Source: Gammaproteobacteria bacterium | Lineage (GTDB): Bacteria; Pseudomonadota; Gammaproteobacteria; UBA6429; Thiohalophilaceae | Reading direction: 5' to 3' | Assembly (NCBI GenBank): GCA_029881995.1 | Contig: JAOULO010000023.1 | Coordinates: forward strand, 1 to 50,327 | DNA: 50,327 bases | Shown here: positions 9,340 through 16,937 of the stretch, in pieces | Numbering within the stretch: position 1 is the first letter of the stretch | Layout: the number at the start of each line of letters is the position of its first letter | Notes under the pieces: generated by a model | Database searches by the model: none | What the model was told of the DNA's origin: nothing | The model's input: only the letters and a program-made list of their open reading frames with translations | Translations under genes and position numbers: made by a program

Positions 9340-9485
9340 AAGATGATTCAGGTCCTGGCAAACAGATTTGAGGGCGGCTAAGTTAGCTCACTTTATATTA
9401 GGGGTCAAATTTAACTAAATAACCAAAAAAATCAGTTGAATAGAGTATTTTCTCTCTGTTTCACCTGATGGTTCTGGATTAAGTC

Positions 9486-9514
9486 TTGACATAAAAATGG
9501 GCTTACTCTATCTT
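9486..9514 (+). promoter_or_regulatory. Sigma-70-type promoter of the rubrerythrin gene
   Basis: A consensus -35 box TTGACA (9486-9491) is followed by a 17-base spacer and TATCTT (9509-9514). The expected transcription start is near 9521, giving a ~70-base leader before the rubrerythrin ATG at 9593 with AGACGGAGG close to the start codon. The start site falls inside the overlapping dyads at 9519-9542. Confidence 0.7.
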
Positions 9515-9518
9515 CTTC

Positions 9519-9542
9519 ATTCTAATTTAGAATAAGTCTAAA
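9519..9542. promoter_or_regulatory. Overlapping palindromes at the rubrerythrin transcription start (putative operator)
   Basis: Two perfect inverted repeats share a half site: ATTCTA-ATT-TAGAAT (9519-9533) and TTTAGA-ATAAG-TCTAAA (9526-9542). Both straddle the predicted start of transcription, where a bound repressor would block initiation. The A/T-rich dyad resembles sites of redox or metal repressors (PerR/Fur class in general form), but I cannot assign a regulator. Confidence 0.5.
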
Positions 9543-9592
9543 TTTTAACCGCTCAAACGAGCAGAGTATACACAATAGACGGAGGAACTGTT

Positions 9593-10015
9593 ATGGCAGA
9601 TCTGAAAGGTAGTAAAACTGAACAGAGTCTGAAGGATGCCTTTGCTGGCGAATCTCAGGCTAACCGTCGTTATCTCTACTTCGCAGCCAAGGCTGACGTA
9701 GAAGGTTATAACGATGTCGCAGCGGTATTCCGCTCAACGGCTGAAGGTGAAACTGGCCATGCCCATGGTCATCTGGAATATCTGGAAGCTGTCGGTGACC
9801 CTGCTACTGGCATGCCCATTGGTGGTACGGCCGATAACCTGAAAGCATCAATTGCTGGTGAAACACACGAGTACACTGATATGTACCCTGGTATGGCTAA
9901 ATCTGCCCGTGATGAAGGTTTTGATGAAATCGCGGACTGGTTTGAAACCCTTGCCAAGGCTGAGCGTTCACACGCTAACCGTTTCCAGAAAGCGCTGGAC
10001 AACCTGGACGGTTAA
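9593..10015 (+). CDS. Rubrerythrin family protein lacking the rubredoxin domain
   Basis: A 140-residue ferritin-like four-helix protein. Di-iron ligands expected for rubrerythrin are visible: Glu20 ([10 protein letters not shown]), Glu53-x2-His56 (EGETGH), Glu90/Glu93 (GETHEY) and Glu124-x2-His127 (AERSH). The protein stops at residue 140 without the CxxCG pairs of the rubredoxin domain, so it resembles erythrin/sulerythrin-type short forms. The likely role is peroxide reduction with an external electron donor. It is followed by a GlpC-like Fe-S protein and a DUF3501 protein, a trio I recognise from other proteobacteria, suggesting that the Fe-S protein may act as redox partner. Confidence 0.92.
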   Translation: MADLKGSKTEQSLKDAFAGESQANRRYLYFAAKADVEGYNDVAAVFRSTAEGETGHAHGHLEYLEAVGDPATGMPIGGTADNLKASIAGETHEYTDMYPGMAKSARDEGFDEIADWFETLAKAERSHANRFQKALDNLDG

Positions 10016-10023
10016 TCAGGTTT

Positions 10024-10061
10024 GATATCACGGCCGGGGCATTTTGCTTCGGCCAGATATC
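10024..10061 (+). other. Stem-loop between the rubrerythrin and Fe-S protein genes
   Basis: Nine bases after the rubrerythrin stop there is an imperfect hairpin: outer arms GATATC (10024-10029 / 10056-10061), inner arms GGCCG / CGGCC (10032-10036 / 10050-10054) and a loop around ATTTT, followed by a short TTTAAT. It may be a leaky terminator or an mRNA-stabilising hairpin making rubrerythrin more abundant than its downstream partners. Confidence 0.55.
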
Positions 10062-10115
10062 TTTAATAGATCATTCCAAAATTACTATTTCTAACGAATT
10101 CTACGGGGCACTTAG

Positions 10116-11444
10116 ATGAGCGTCAGAGAAGGCAGCCTGGAGGCACCGACTCGTCATCCACTGGATTGGCAGAGTGAAGATTTCTATAACGAAGATTCTT
10201 TATTTAAAGAACTGGAACGGGTTTATGACATCTGTCATGGTTGTCGTCGTTGTGTCAGCCTGTGCCAGTCTTTTCCAACCTTATTTGACCTGGTTGATGA
10301 ATCAGAGACTTTTGAAGTTGATGGCGTTGCTAAAGAAGACTACTGGAAGGTGGTGGATCACTGCTATCTCTGCGACCTTTGCTATATGACCAAGTGTCCT
10401 TATGTTCCACCCCATGAGTGGAACCTCGATTTTCCTCACTTAATGCTGCGTGCCAAGGCCTTCAAGTTTAAGAAGCAGGGTGCAAGCCTGCGAGACAAAT
10501 TGCTGACCTCGACCGATGTGGTTGGCAAAACGATTGGTATTCCAATTATTGTCAACACGGTTAATGCTGCAAACAGTATTAAACCAGTGCGTAAGGTGTT
10601 GGAGGCAACTTTAGGCGTGCATGCCGATGCCAAATTACCCAAATACCACAGCGCGACTCTGCGCAAGCGACTTTCTGGCCACAAGTCCACCCATGAAGTA
10701 CAACCCGGTGAGACCACCAAAGGTAAAGTGGCATTGTTTTCCACTTGCTATGGTAACTACAACGAACCCCACCTGGGTGAAGATATTGTGGCCGTGTTTG
10801 AACACAACGAGATCCCTGTGACATTGGCCGAGAAAGAGCAATGTTGTGGTATGCCCAAGCTGGAACTGGGGGATCTTGAATCGGTACAAAAGGCCAAAGA
10901 GGCCAATATTCCAGTGCTGGCTAAACTGGTTGATGAGGGTTGGGACATTGTTGCACCGGTGCCTTCCTGTGCCCTGATGTTCAAGCAGGAACTGCCCCTG
11001 ATGTTCCCCAATGATGCTGATGTGCAGAAGGTGAAAGAGGCCATGTATGACCCCTTCGAGTACCTGATGCTACGTCACAAAGAAGGCAAGCTGAATACCG
11101 AGTTTAAGAATTCCCTCGGTAAGGTGTCGTACCATGTTGCCTGTCACCAGCGGGTACAGAACATCGGTATGAAGACCCGAGACATGCTACAACTGGTGCC
11201 CGATACCACGGTAGAGCCTATTGAGCGTTGCTCCGGTCACGATGGAACCTATGCCGTGAAAAAAGAATTCCACCAGGCTTCGATGAAGATCGCCCGTCCG
11301 GTGGTAAACAAGGTTAAACAGGCCGAGGCCGATCATTATGGTAGTGACTGTCCTATGGCTGGTCATCAAATTGAAAATGGCTTGAAAGATGGTCGTCAGC
11401 CTGAACATCCCATTAGCCTGATCCGCAAGGCCTATGGTATTTAA
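10116..11444 (+). CDS. (Fe-S)-binding protein, GlpC/heterodisulfide-reductase-like, with CCG domains
   Basis: A 442-residue protein without transmembrane segments. Two [4Fe-4S] motifs lie near the N terminus: Cys40-x2-Cys43-x2-Cys46-x3-Cys50 and Cys83-x2-Cys86-x2-Cys89-x4-Cys94-Pro. Two CCG-type domains follow: CYGNYNE...KEQCCGMPKLELGD (near 210-255) and CHQRVQN...ERCSGHDGTY...SDCPMAGHQI (near 345-420). This is the architecture of GlpC, LutA/GlcF and HdrB-like electron-transfer subunits. No flavin domain is encoded nearby. The context between rubrerythrin and DUF3501 suggests a role in electron supply for peroxide handling; the real substrate is unknown. Confidence 0.88.
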   Translation: MSVREGSLEAPTRHPLDWQSEDFYNEDSLFKELERVYDICHGCRRCVSLCQSFPTLFDLVDESETFEVDGVAKEDYWKVVDHCYLCDLCYMTKCPYVPPHEWNLDFPHLMLRAKAFKFKKQGASLRDKLLTSTDVVGKTIGIPIIVNTVNAANSIKPVRKVLEATLGVHADAKLPKYHSATLRKRLSGHKSTHEVQPGETTKGKVALFSTCYGNYNEPHLGEDIVAVFEHNEIPVTLAEKEQCCGMPKLELGDLESVQKAKEANIPVLAKLVDEGWDIVAPVPSCALMFKQELPLMFPNDADVQKVKEAMYDPFEYLMLRHKEGKLNTEFKNSLGKVSYHVACHQRVQNIGMKTRDMLQLVPDTTVEPIERCSGHDGTYAVKKEFHQASMKIARPVVNKVKQAEADHYGSDCPMAGHQIENGLKDGRQPEHPISLIRKAYGI

Positions 11445-11467
11445 TGAAATTGAGATAGGTGATTAAC

Positions 11468-12052
11468 ATGGCCCATTTAGCAAAAGAAGAACTATTTAGT
11501 CTGGAAGAATACGCCGAAAAGCGTGCTGAGTTTCGTGCCAAAGTGCTGGAACATAAAAAGACCCGGCAGGTACATCTGGGAGAGCATGTCACGCTCTATT
11601 TTGAAAACCGCCTGACCATGCAATACCAGATTCAGGAAATGTTGCGCATCGAAAAGATTTTTGAAAAAGAAGCCATTCAGGAAGAACTGGATGCCTACAA
11701 TCCGCTGATCCCTGATGGTAAAAACCTCAAGGCCACATTTATGGTTGAGTATGAAGATGTGGAGGAACGTAAGGTCGCTCTGGCCAAATTGATTGGTATT
11801 GAGGACAAGGTCTGGATCCAGGTGAAAGACTTTGACAAGAGCTATGCTATTGCCGATGAAGACCTGGAGAGAGATAACGCGGAAAAGACCTCATCGGTCC
11901 ATTTTATGCGCTTTGAATTCAGCGATGAGATGGTTGCTGCAGCCAAAGCGGGCGCAGATATTGCGATAGGGGTTGACCATGAGAACTACAATGTCGCTAT
12001 CGAGCCGATTGACAGGGCTGTTCGTGACTCGTTGACAGCAGATTTTGATTAA
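11468..12052 (+). CDS. DUF3501 family protein
   Basis: A 194-residue soluble protein of unknown function that I recognise as DUF3501 by FENRLTMQYQIQEMLRIEK near residue 48 and the YNPLIPDGKNLKATFMVEY stretch. It has no cysteines and no signal peptide. ATG 11468 is preferred over the in-frame GTG 11459 because AGGTGA lies six bases before it. It begins 23 bp after the Fe-S protein gene. Family members usually sit beside rubrerythrin and GlpC-like genes, so a shared redox function is inferred from context only. A strong terminator follows. Confidence 0.88.
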   Translation: MAHLAKEELFSLEEYAEKRAEFRAKVLEHKKTRQVHLGEHVTLYFENRLTMQYQIQEMLRIEKIFEKEAIQEELDAYNPLIPDGKNLKATFMVEYEDVEERKVALAKLIGIEDKVWIQVKDFDKSYAIADEDLERDNAEKTSSVHFMRFEFSDEMVAAAKAGADIAIGVDHENYNVAIEPIDRAVRDSLTADFD

Positions 12053-12080
12053 GCCTCATTTACATATTTTCGTAAATCTA

Positions 12081-12108
12081 AACCGACCTCTAGCAGGTCG
12101 GTTTTTTT
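12081..12108 (+). terminator. Rho-independent terminator after the DUF3501 gene
   Basis: Perfect nine-base-pair stem AACCGACCT / AGGTCGGTT with a five-base loop CTAGC, followed by a run of T. It ends the rubrerythrin-Fe-S-DUF3501 unit 28 bp after the last stop codon. Confidence 0.9.
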
Positions 12109-12297
12109 ATGTTTTTCAATGAGATAGTAGTGTCGGTAATTCTGACAGCCTGGATTTTATCTAAGTACCTGACCGATAAGGCCTTAATTTAATGGTTACT
12201 ATTACTGTGGCTAATTTTGGTCACATACATTGTCGATATTTTTAACAAAGTAAAGATCTAATACTATAAATATCAATAAAAACAATAAGATATATTT
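12109..12297. other. Non-coding leader region upstream of the small acidic ORF, with a possible activator site
   Basis: A/T-rich DNA with no credible gene. An imperfect dyad TGTC-N9-GACA at 12131-12147 lies about 160 bp upstream of the sigma-54-like promoter, a distance typical of enhancer-binding protein sites. A second loose dyad, TGTG...CACA, spans 12206-12225. Neither can be tied to a known regulator from sequence alone. Confidence 0.4.
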
Positions 12298-12313
12298 TGG
12301 CAAGGTACTTGCT
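12298..12313 (+). promoter_or_regulatory. Sigma-54-type (-24/-12) promoter
   Basis: TGGCAAG-N4-TTGCT matches the RpoN consensus TGGCACG-N4-TTGC at all but one defined base, with the required GG...GC spacing of ten bases (GG 12299-12300, GC 12311-12312). Transcription would start near 12324, leaving a ~30-base leader that carries AGGAG (12343-12347) just before the small ORF. Position and orientation fit the 12355 gene. Confidence 0.6.
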
Positions 12314-12354
12314 CACAATATGGCAACTGTTGAAATTATTACAGGAGCAGTATG

Positions 12355-12540
12355 ATGTTTATGAATGATGTTCATGTTGAACAGAACAGCACCGAATACT
12401 ATATGGATGAAGCACTTACAGCGGAGGTTCTGAATGAGGCTACAGCCTATGAAGCCCTGCTGAACACCGTAGATGCCGCGAGAGCCGGTCTGGCGTCTGA
12501 TGAACATGACTTTGATATTATCGAAGAAGAAATATTTTAG
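12355..12540 (+). CDS. Small acidic hypothetical protein
   Basis: A 61-residue ORF with no recognised family. It is strongly acidic, ending DEHDFDIIEEEIF, has no cysteine, no signal peptide and no obvious membrane segment; residues 18-43 look helical (ALTAEVLNEATAYEALLNTV). ATG 12355 is chosen because AGGAG lies seven bases upstream; an ATG at 12352 is directly before it. Support for a real gene comes from the ribosome-binding site, the sigma-54-like promoter and a perfect hairpin 28 bp after the stop. An opposing ORF on the minus strand overlaps it but lacks such signals. Function unknown. Confidence 0.6.
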   Translation: MFMNDVHVEQNSTEYYMDEALTAEVLNEATAYEALLNTVDAARAGLASDEHDFDIIEEEIF

Positions 12541-12567
12541 TCTTTTCCCCCTCTATAGATATTTTTT

Positions 12568-12586
12568 CCAGAGCATAGTGCTCTGG
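12568..12586. other. Perfect hairpin downstream of the small acidic ORF
   Basis: CCAGAGCA-TAG-TGCTCTGG is an exact eight-base inverted repeat with a three-base loop. No T run follows on the plus strand, so it is not a standard terminator; it could protect the 3' end of the short mRNA or be an operator for the following gene, which starts at 12718. Confidence 0.6.
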
Positions 12587-12717
12587 GATGAAATATCGCC
12601 TTATTCAATTCACTAATTAGTCGAACTGAGACATTTTGTCTTCATTTATTCAGTCTCACCTGATAGATTTTGGTAGAACTCTGTACTATTAAAACCAACT
12701 AACTTTTGGGTGGATGA

Positions 12718-14013
12718 ATGCAGTTAATTATAAGATTTGCTGTTACTTCAATATTTCTTTTTCTGGCTTTGTCCGGCTCTTCCATTGCTGCCACGTTTGG
12801 AACATACGACCCACGCTCTCTGGCAATGGGAGGAACGGGTGTATCTCAGGCCAATATTGATCATGCCGCCTATTACAACCCAGCCTTGTTATCCATTTCT
12901 CAGCAGGATGATGATTTCAGTCTGTTGATCCCAACGATTGGGGCGAGAATCTATGACCCGGAAAACTTTCTCGAAGCGCTTGAAGACCATCAGGATGGTA
13001 AATATGAAACTGCAATGCAGGATGCGGTGAATCAGTTTGAGAATGCAGTGACACCAGTTGATGCTCAGGCGAGTGCCCTGTTGATAGTCGCGAATGCTCA
13101 GCGACTTAGAGACAGTTTTGTGGCTTTGTCAGATAAGGAGCTGGATTTTGAGATCCATGCAGGAATTGGGTTGGCCATTCCCAGTAAGTCCCTTGGTTTT
13201 GCATTTATTGCCAGTGGCCGTGCCATGAGCGGGGTTGTAGTTAATATATCGGAAGCAGATAAGGTTTTAATGCAGGATTATATTAAGGCAGCGCAGGATT
13301 TTGCTGATAACGCCAGTTTTGATGACCCACACCCGGCTAATGTAGTTTGTGGAACCAGTTTTTGTGATGCCAAGTCACAACTAACATCTCGGGCTAGAAT
13401 TCAGGGGGCGGTAATTGTTGAGTCTGGGATATCACTATCCCATGAATTTTCCTCACTAGGTGATTTGTCTATTGGCATTACGCCAAAATCTGTCAATGTC
13501 AGTACCTATGATTATCAAGATATCACGGTTGAAAATTCAGAAATTGATAAAGAAAAAGGTAAGCAAGAGTATGATGATACTAATCTTGATATCGGGTTTG
13601 CCAAAAGGCTTAATGGTAGCTGGAAGATTGGTGGAGTTATAAAAAATGCTATCAAGAAAGAATATAAAACTGTGCTTGGTAATACGATAACTCTGGAACC
13701 AGCGGTCAGGGCAGGTGTATCTCATCATACCAACTGGACAACTGTCGCACTGGATATTGATCTGACAGAAAATAAACGTCTCGGATTAACTGGAGAAAAA
13801 ACCCGCTATGCCGGATTAGGAATGGAGTTTGATTTGTCAATTATTCAGCTAAGGATTGGTGGCCGACATAATCTTAGTGCAAATGATGGACGCCAGGCAA
13901 ATTTACTATCTGCAGGTTTAGGTGTTTATCTGGCTGGGTTTCATGTAGACCTGGGGGTGGCAAAAAATGATGATGAACTGGCCGCAGCCTTACAGCTAGG
14001 CTTGCAATTTTAA
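12718..14013 (+). CDS. TraF-like outer-membrane-type protein (paralogue 1 of 3)
   Basis: A 431-residue exported protein: signal peptide (FAVTSIFLFLALSGSSIAA), then GTYDPRSLAMGGTGVSQANI and AYYNPALLS, the N-terminal signature of the 'conjugal transfer protein TraF' family (Pfam TraF_2 by recollection). The body is rich in alternating beta-like segments and the protein ends in an aromatic residue (LQLGLQF), as outer-membrane barrels do. Despite the family name there are no conjugation genes here. It is much closer to paralogue 3 than to paralogue 2, for example in the shared tail VAKNDDELAAALQLG. It is transcribed towards paralogue 2 and ends 2 bp from its stop. Confidence 0.82.
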   Translation: MQLIIRFAVTSIFLFLALSGSSIAATFGTYDPRSLAMGGTGVSQANIDHAAYYNPALLSISQQDDDFSLLIPTIGARIYDPENFLEALEDHQDGKYETAMQDAVNQFENAVTPVDAQASALLIVANAQRLRDSFVALSDKELDFEIHAGIGLAIPSKSLGFAFIASGRAMSGVVVNISEADKVLMQDYIKAAQDFADNASFDDPHPANVVCGTSFCDAKSQLTSRARIQGAVIVESGISLSHEFSSLGDLSIGITPKSVNVSTYDYQDITVENSEIDKEKGKQEYDDTNLDIGFAKRLNGSWKIGGVIKNAIKKEYKTVLGNTITLEPAVRAGVSHHTNWTTVALDIDLTENKRLGLTGEKTRYAGLGMEFDLSIIQLRIGGRHNLSANDGRQANLLSAGLGVYLAGFHVDLGVAKNDDELAAALQLGLQF

Positions 14014-14015
14014 GC

Positions 14016-15290
14016 TTAGAACTGGAAGCCGAACTGTAGTGATGCAGCTTTTTCTGCTTCACTTTCTGCATAGGCCAGGTCGATGTGGATTCCAAAGGGA
14101 GAGAACCCCAGGCCGACTGATTTAACCGTTTTGTCTTTATCAGTCACTGTGGCCAGTCGATTTTCTTTGATACCTAAGCGGACCTGCAAAGTGTCAATCA
14201 GGTTGATTTCCAGGCCAGCACCCACATACTGAGTTTTTTCATCAAGACCGAGAGGTTCATTTTGGGTAACATCCACATCAATAGCGAATGTTGTCATGAA
14301 GGTGTGATGCGATATACCGGCTCGAACCTGAGGCTTTAACACCATCTCATTACCCAGGGCGGTTGTATAGGAACGTTGAACAAGGTTTTTACCTACCACA
14401 CCAAATTTAATCCCGCCACCAAGATGGGCCACAAGACCAACATCAACATTAGCATCGGAATATTCTATTTTTCCCAAATCTTCATCAATATCGGCTTCCT
14501 GCATACCAATCGCATAATCATAGGTGGTGAAGTCCACTGTCTTGGGGGTAATACCCATGGCTAAATTTACACCACCAAGATTAAACATGGTTCCAATCGA
14601 AATACCGGTGTCCTGAATCAGGGCGCCTCGTACATTGATGGTTGAGGTTAATCGACCAGAGATGTCACGTAGTTGACCACCGCTATACAGGTTGGTGTCA
14701 CTGACATTTGGGAGATTACCACTTGCAACACTTGAGAGTTCTGTTGCGTAAGCATTGATTAAAGCACTATCTTCAGTGGTGTAGTTCAGCTCAACACCGG
14801 CCAGGGCACGAAAATTGGTAGCAATGCTGACTCCAAAATCTGGGCTTGGAACACCAATCACAACCCCCAGATTGGCTTCAAGAATTACAGGTTTATTCGA
14901 AAGACTCTTAATACCAGTATCAAGATTAGTGAGGGCGTCAGATGCGGCATTGGCATTTGCAACACTCGGTGTAGTATTAAAGTCGTTAATCGCGGTTGTC
15001 ATTTTGGCTTCATGGTTAGCAGCCTGATATGCATCCAGTGCATCTTCCAGGTTTTCAGGGTCAGCAATACGTGCTCCAAGGACTGGGGCTTCCAGGCTGA
15101 AATCTTCATCCTGTCGGGTCAGTGCCAACAATGCGGGATTGTAATAACTTGCATTTGCACTGGTGCCTGAGCTGACACCGGTACCACCCATGGCCAGAGA
15201 GCGTGGATCGAAAGTGCCAAATGGCAGTGCATTGGCCACTGGTTGATATATCAATAAAGTTAGGATTGTAAAATAAATTCTTCGCAGCAT
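14016..15290 (-). CDS. TraF-like outer-membrane-type protein (paralogue 2 of 3)
   Basis: A 424-residue member of the same family: signal peptide (IYFTILTLLIYQPVANA), then FGTFDPRSLAMGGTGVSSG and ASYYNPALLAL, with the late GVGKNLVQRSY-like segments and a C-terminal FGFQF. It is the most diverged of the three paralogues and lacks the conserved DKELDFEIHAG wording of the others, having VILEANLGVVIG instead. It is transcribed in the same direction as paralogue 3, 61 bp downstream of it, with a strong hairpin between them. Outer-membrane location and a transport or structural role are inferences. Confidence 0.82.
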   Translation of the reverse strand: MLRRIYFTILTLLIYQPVANALPFGTFDPRSLAMGGTGVSSGTSANASYYNPALLALTRQDEDFSLEAPVLGARIADPENLEDALDAYQAANHEAKMTTAINDFNTTPSVANANAASDALTNLDTGIKSLSNKPVILEANLGVVIGVPSPDFGVSIATNFRALAGVELNYTTEDSALINAYATELSSVASGNLPNVSDTNLYSGGQLRDISGRLTSTINVRGALIQDTGISIGTMFNLGGVNLAMGITPKTVDFTTYDYAIGMQEADIDEDLGKIEYSDANVDVGLVAHLGGGIKFGVVGKNLVQRSYTTALGNEMVLKPQVRAGISHHTFMTTFAIDVDVTQNEPLGLDEKTQYVGAGLEINLIDTLQVRLGIKENRLATVTDKDKTVKSVGLGFSPFGIHIDLAYAESEAEKAASLQFGFQF

Positions 15291-15321
15291 GATTTAGATC
15301 CCTTGCCCTGGAATATCACCC

Positions 15322-15343
15322 CTTCCACTCATGTGAGTGGAAG
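15322..15343. other. Perfect hairpin between TraF-like paralogues 3 and 2
   Basis: Ten-base arms (15322-15331 and 15334-15343) separated by two bases form an exact palindrome in the 61-bp gap between the two minus-strand genes. On the transcribed strand it is followed by GGGG rather than T residues, so it is more likely an RNA-processing or stability element than an intrinsic terminator. Confidence 0.65.
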
Positions 15344-15351
15344 AGAGATGC

Positions 15352-16677
15352 TTAAAACTGAAAACCAAGTTGCAGGGCAGCTGCCAGTTCGTCATCATTT
15401 TTGGCCACTCCCAGGTCGGCATGGAAGCCAAAGATATATAGGCCAATACCTGCGGATAGCATGTCAGCCTCGCGATCATCTTCCGCACTCATGTTATGAC
15501 GTGCACCAACACGCAGCTGAATCAGGGAAAGGTCAAACTCCATCCCAAGGGCGGCATACTGGGTTTTTTCCTTGGTCAGACCTGTGCGTTCATTTTCAGT
15601 CAGATCAACATCAAGGGCGATTGTCGTCCAGTTGGTGTGATGTGAAATACCAGCACGGGCAGTGGGTTCAAGAACAATCGTATTGCCAAGAACGGTTTTG
15701 TATTCTTTTTTGACGGCATTTTTAACCACCATCCCGAACTTCCAACCTTCAGTGAGGCGTTTGGCAATACCGATATCAATATTGGAATCTTCATATTCAA
15801 GCTCGCCTTTTTCTTTATCGAGATCGGCATTTTCAATATCGATTTTAAAGTCATAGGTTGTGACCTGGGTGGTTTTTGGTGTGATACCAATAGACCAGTT
15901 ATCCAGTGACTCAAATTCATGGGCCATAGATAGACCGCCTTCGAGAACCATAATACCTTGTAAGCGGGCATTAGAGGTTAATTTGCCTTTGGGGTCCTTT
16001 AGTGAACCATCAGGATTTAGAACTGGATCAGTTTTCGCTAACTCAACTGGGCCACAAGGATCTGCCGGGTTATCTGCAAGTAATGCAGCACAATTTAAAG
16101 CATCAACATATTTATTCAGTAAGAGCTGATCCTCTGGAGTAACATTCAGAACCGCCCCACCCATTAGACGACCACTTCCCGTTATAGCAAAGCCCAGTCC
16201 TTTGCTTGGTATGGCTACGCCAACACCCGCATGAATTTCAAAGTCTAATTCCTTATCCGACATATTAATCAGGGAATCTACTAGCTGCTTTGATGATGCA
16301 GCAGCAGCTTTAGCTGCAGCTACTTTTTCAGTTGGTGTAACAGCATTATTGTATGAATCAACTGAGTTATTAAACGTGGTTTCGTATTTACCATCCTGAT
16401 ATTTTTCAACAGCCTCGATCAAATCTTTCGGGTCATAGGCTCGTATACCGATGGTTGGGAGCAACAAGCTGAAATCATCATCATCTTGCGCTACTGATAG
16501 CAGGGCAGGGTTGTAATAGGCCGCATGGTCAATATTGGCCTGGGAGACACCGGTTCCACCCATGGCAAGAGAGCGGGGGTCATAAGTACCAAAGGTTGCA
16601 GCCTGGATTACACTGACGGGTAACATACCGAGTAAAATGCCAGCCAGCAGGGGGGAAATTCGAAATAGCTTGTTCAC
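15352..16677 (-). CDS. TraF-like outer-membrane-type protein (paralogue 3 of 3)
   Basis: A 441-residue protein with a signal peptide (ISPLLAGILLGMLPVSVIQAA) and the family start GTYDPRSLAMGGTGVSQAN. It parallels paralogue 1 along its whole length (NIDHAAYYNPALLS, DKELDFEIHAGVG, KKEYKTVLGNTI, ISHHTNWTT, VAKNDDELAAALQLG) and ends FGFQF. Near residues 195-225 it has an insert rich in Pro, Asp and Cys that paralogue 1 replaces with different Cys-containing text (VVCGTSFCD). Start is GTG 16677 with GGAG eight bases upstream. It is first of a two-gene minus-strand unit with paralogue 2. Confidence 0.83.
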   Translation of the reverse strand: MNKLFRISPLLAGILLGMLPVSVIQAATFGTYDPRSLAMGGTGVSQANIDHAAYYNPALLSVAQDDDDFSLLLPTIGIRAYDPKDLIEAVEKYQDGKYETTFNNSVDSYNNAVTPTEKVAAAKAAAASSKQLVDSLINMSDKELDFEIHAGVGVAIPSKGLGFAITGSGRLMGGAVLNVTPEDQLLLNKYVDALNCAALLADNPADPCGPVELAKTDPVLNPDGSLKDPKGKLTSNARLQGIMVLEGGLSMAHEFESLDNWSIGITPKTTQVTTYDFKIDIENADLDKEKGELEYEDSNIDIGIAKRLTEGWKFGMVVKNAVKKEYKTVLGNTIVLEPTARAGISHHTNWTTIALDVDLTENERTGLTKEKTQYAALGMEFDLSLIQLRVGARHNMSAEDDREADMLSAGIGLYIFGFHADLGVAKNDDELAAALQLGFQF

Positions 16678-16937
16678 AACGTCAACTCCATAACCAACAA
16701 GTAATTAATCTGTAAGTCTGCTTCGGCCTGACAGGGGGAGTCTTTAACTAATTATGTGTGAACAAAGGCAAATTTCAGGAGGGTTAATATTTGACAAAAA
16801 TGCAAAATACTTTGAAATCAACTGGATATACGGTCTAAAATAATTTGATTAATTATTGGCGATAGTTTGACGGTATTCCGATGGATATTCATATCGCTTA
16901 CAAATCAATCTGATCGATAAAATGAAGGTTTATTGAT
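16678..16937. other. Divergent intergenic region between TraF-like paralogue 3 and pcnB
   Basis: A/T-rich non-coding DNA serving two outward-facing genes. On the plus strand a TTGACA (16791-16796) and a TTGACG (16867-16872) could be -35 boxes for pcnB, but neither has a good -10 at the right distance. GAAGG at 16924-16928 is the likely ribosome-binding site for the AUU-initiated pcnB. No RNA gene was seen. Confidence 0.5.

Noticed and set aside
12206-12225. TGTGG-N10-TCACA as a CRP site
   Set aside because: CRP needs TGTGA-N6-TCACA; the spacing is wrong by four bases and one half site is off consensus.
12313-12507. 64-residue ORF on the minus strand opposite the small acidic ORF
   Set aside because: No ribosome-binding site or promoter in the right place, and the plus-strand ORF has both; composition looks like an antisense shadow.
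12568-12586. Calling the hairpin after the small ORF a Rho-independent terminator
   Set aside because: No T run follows the stem on the plus strand, and the minus strand has A residues at the matching place.
12718-16677. Treating the TraF-like genes as evidence of a conjugative element
   Set aside because: No other transfer, relaxase, integrase or pilus genes are present; the family name is historical.
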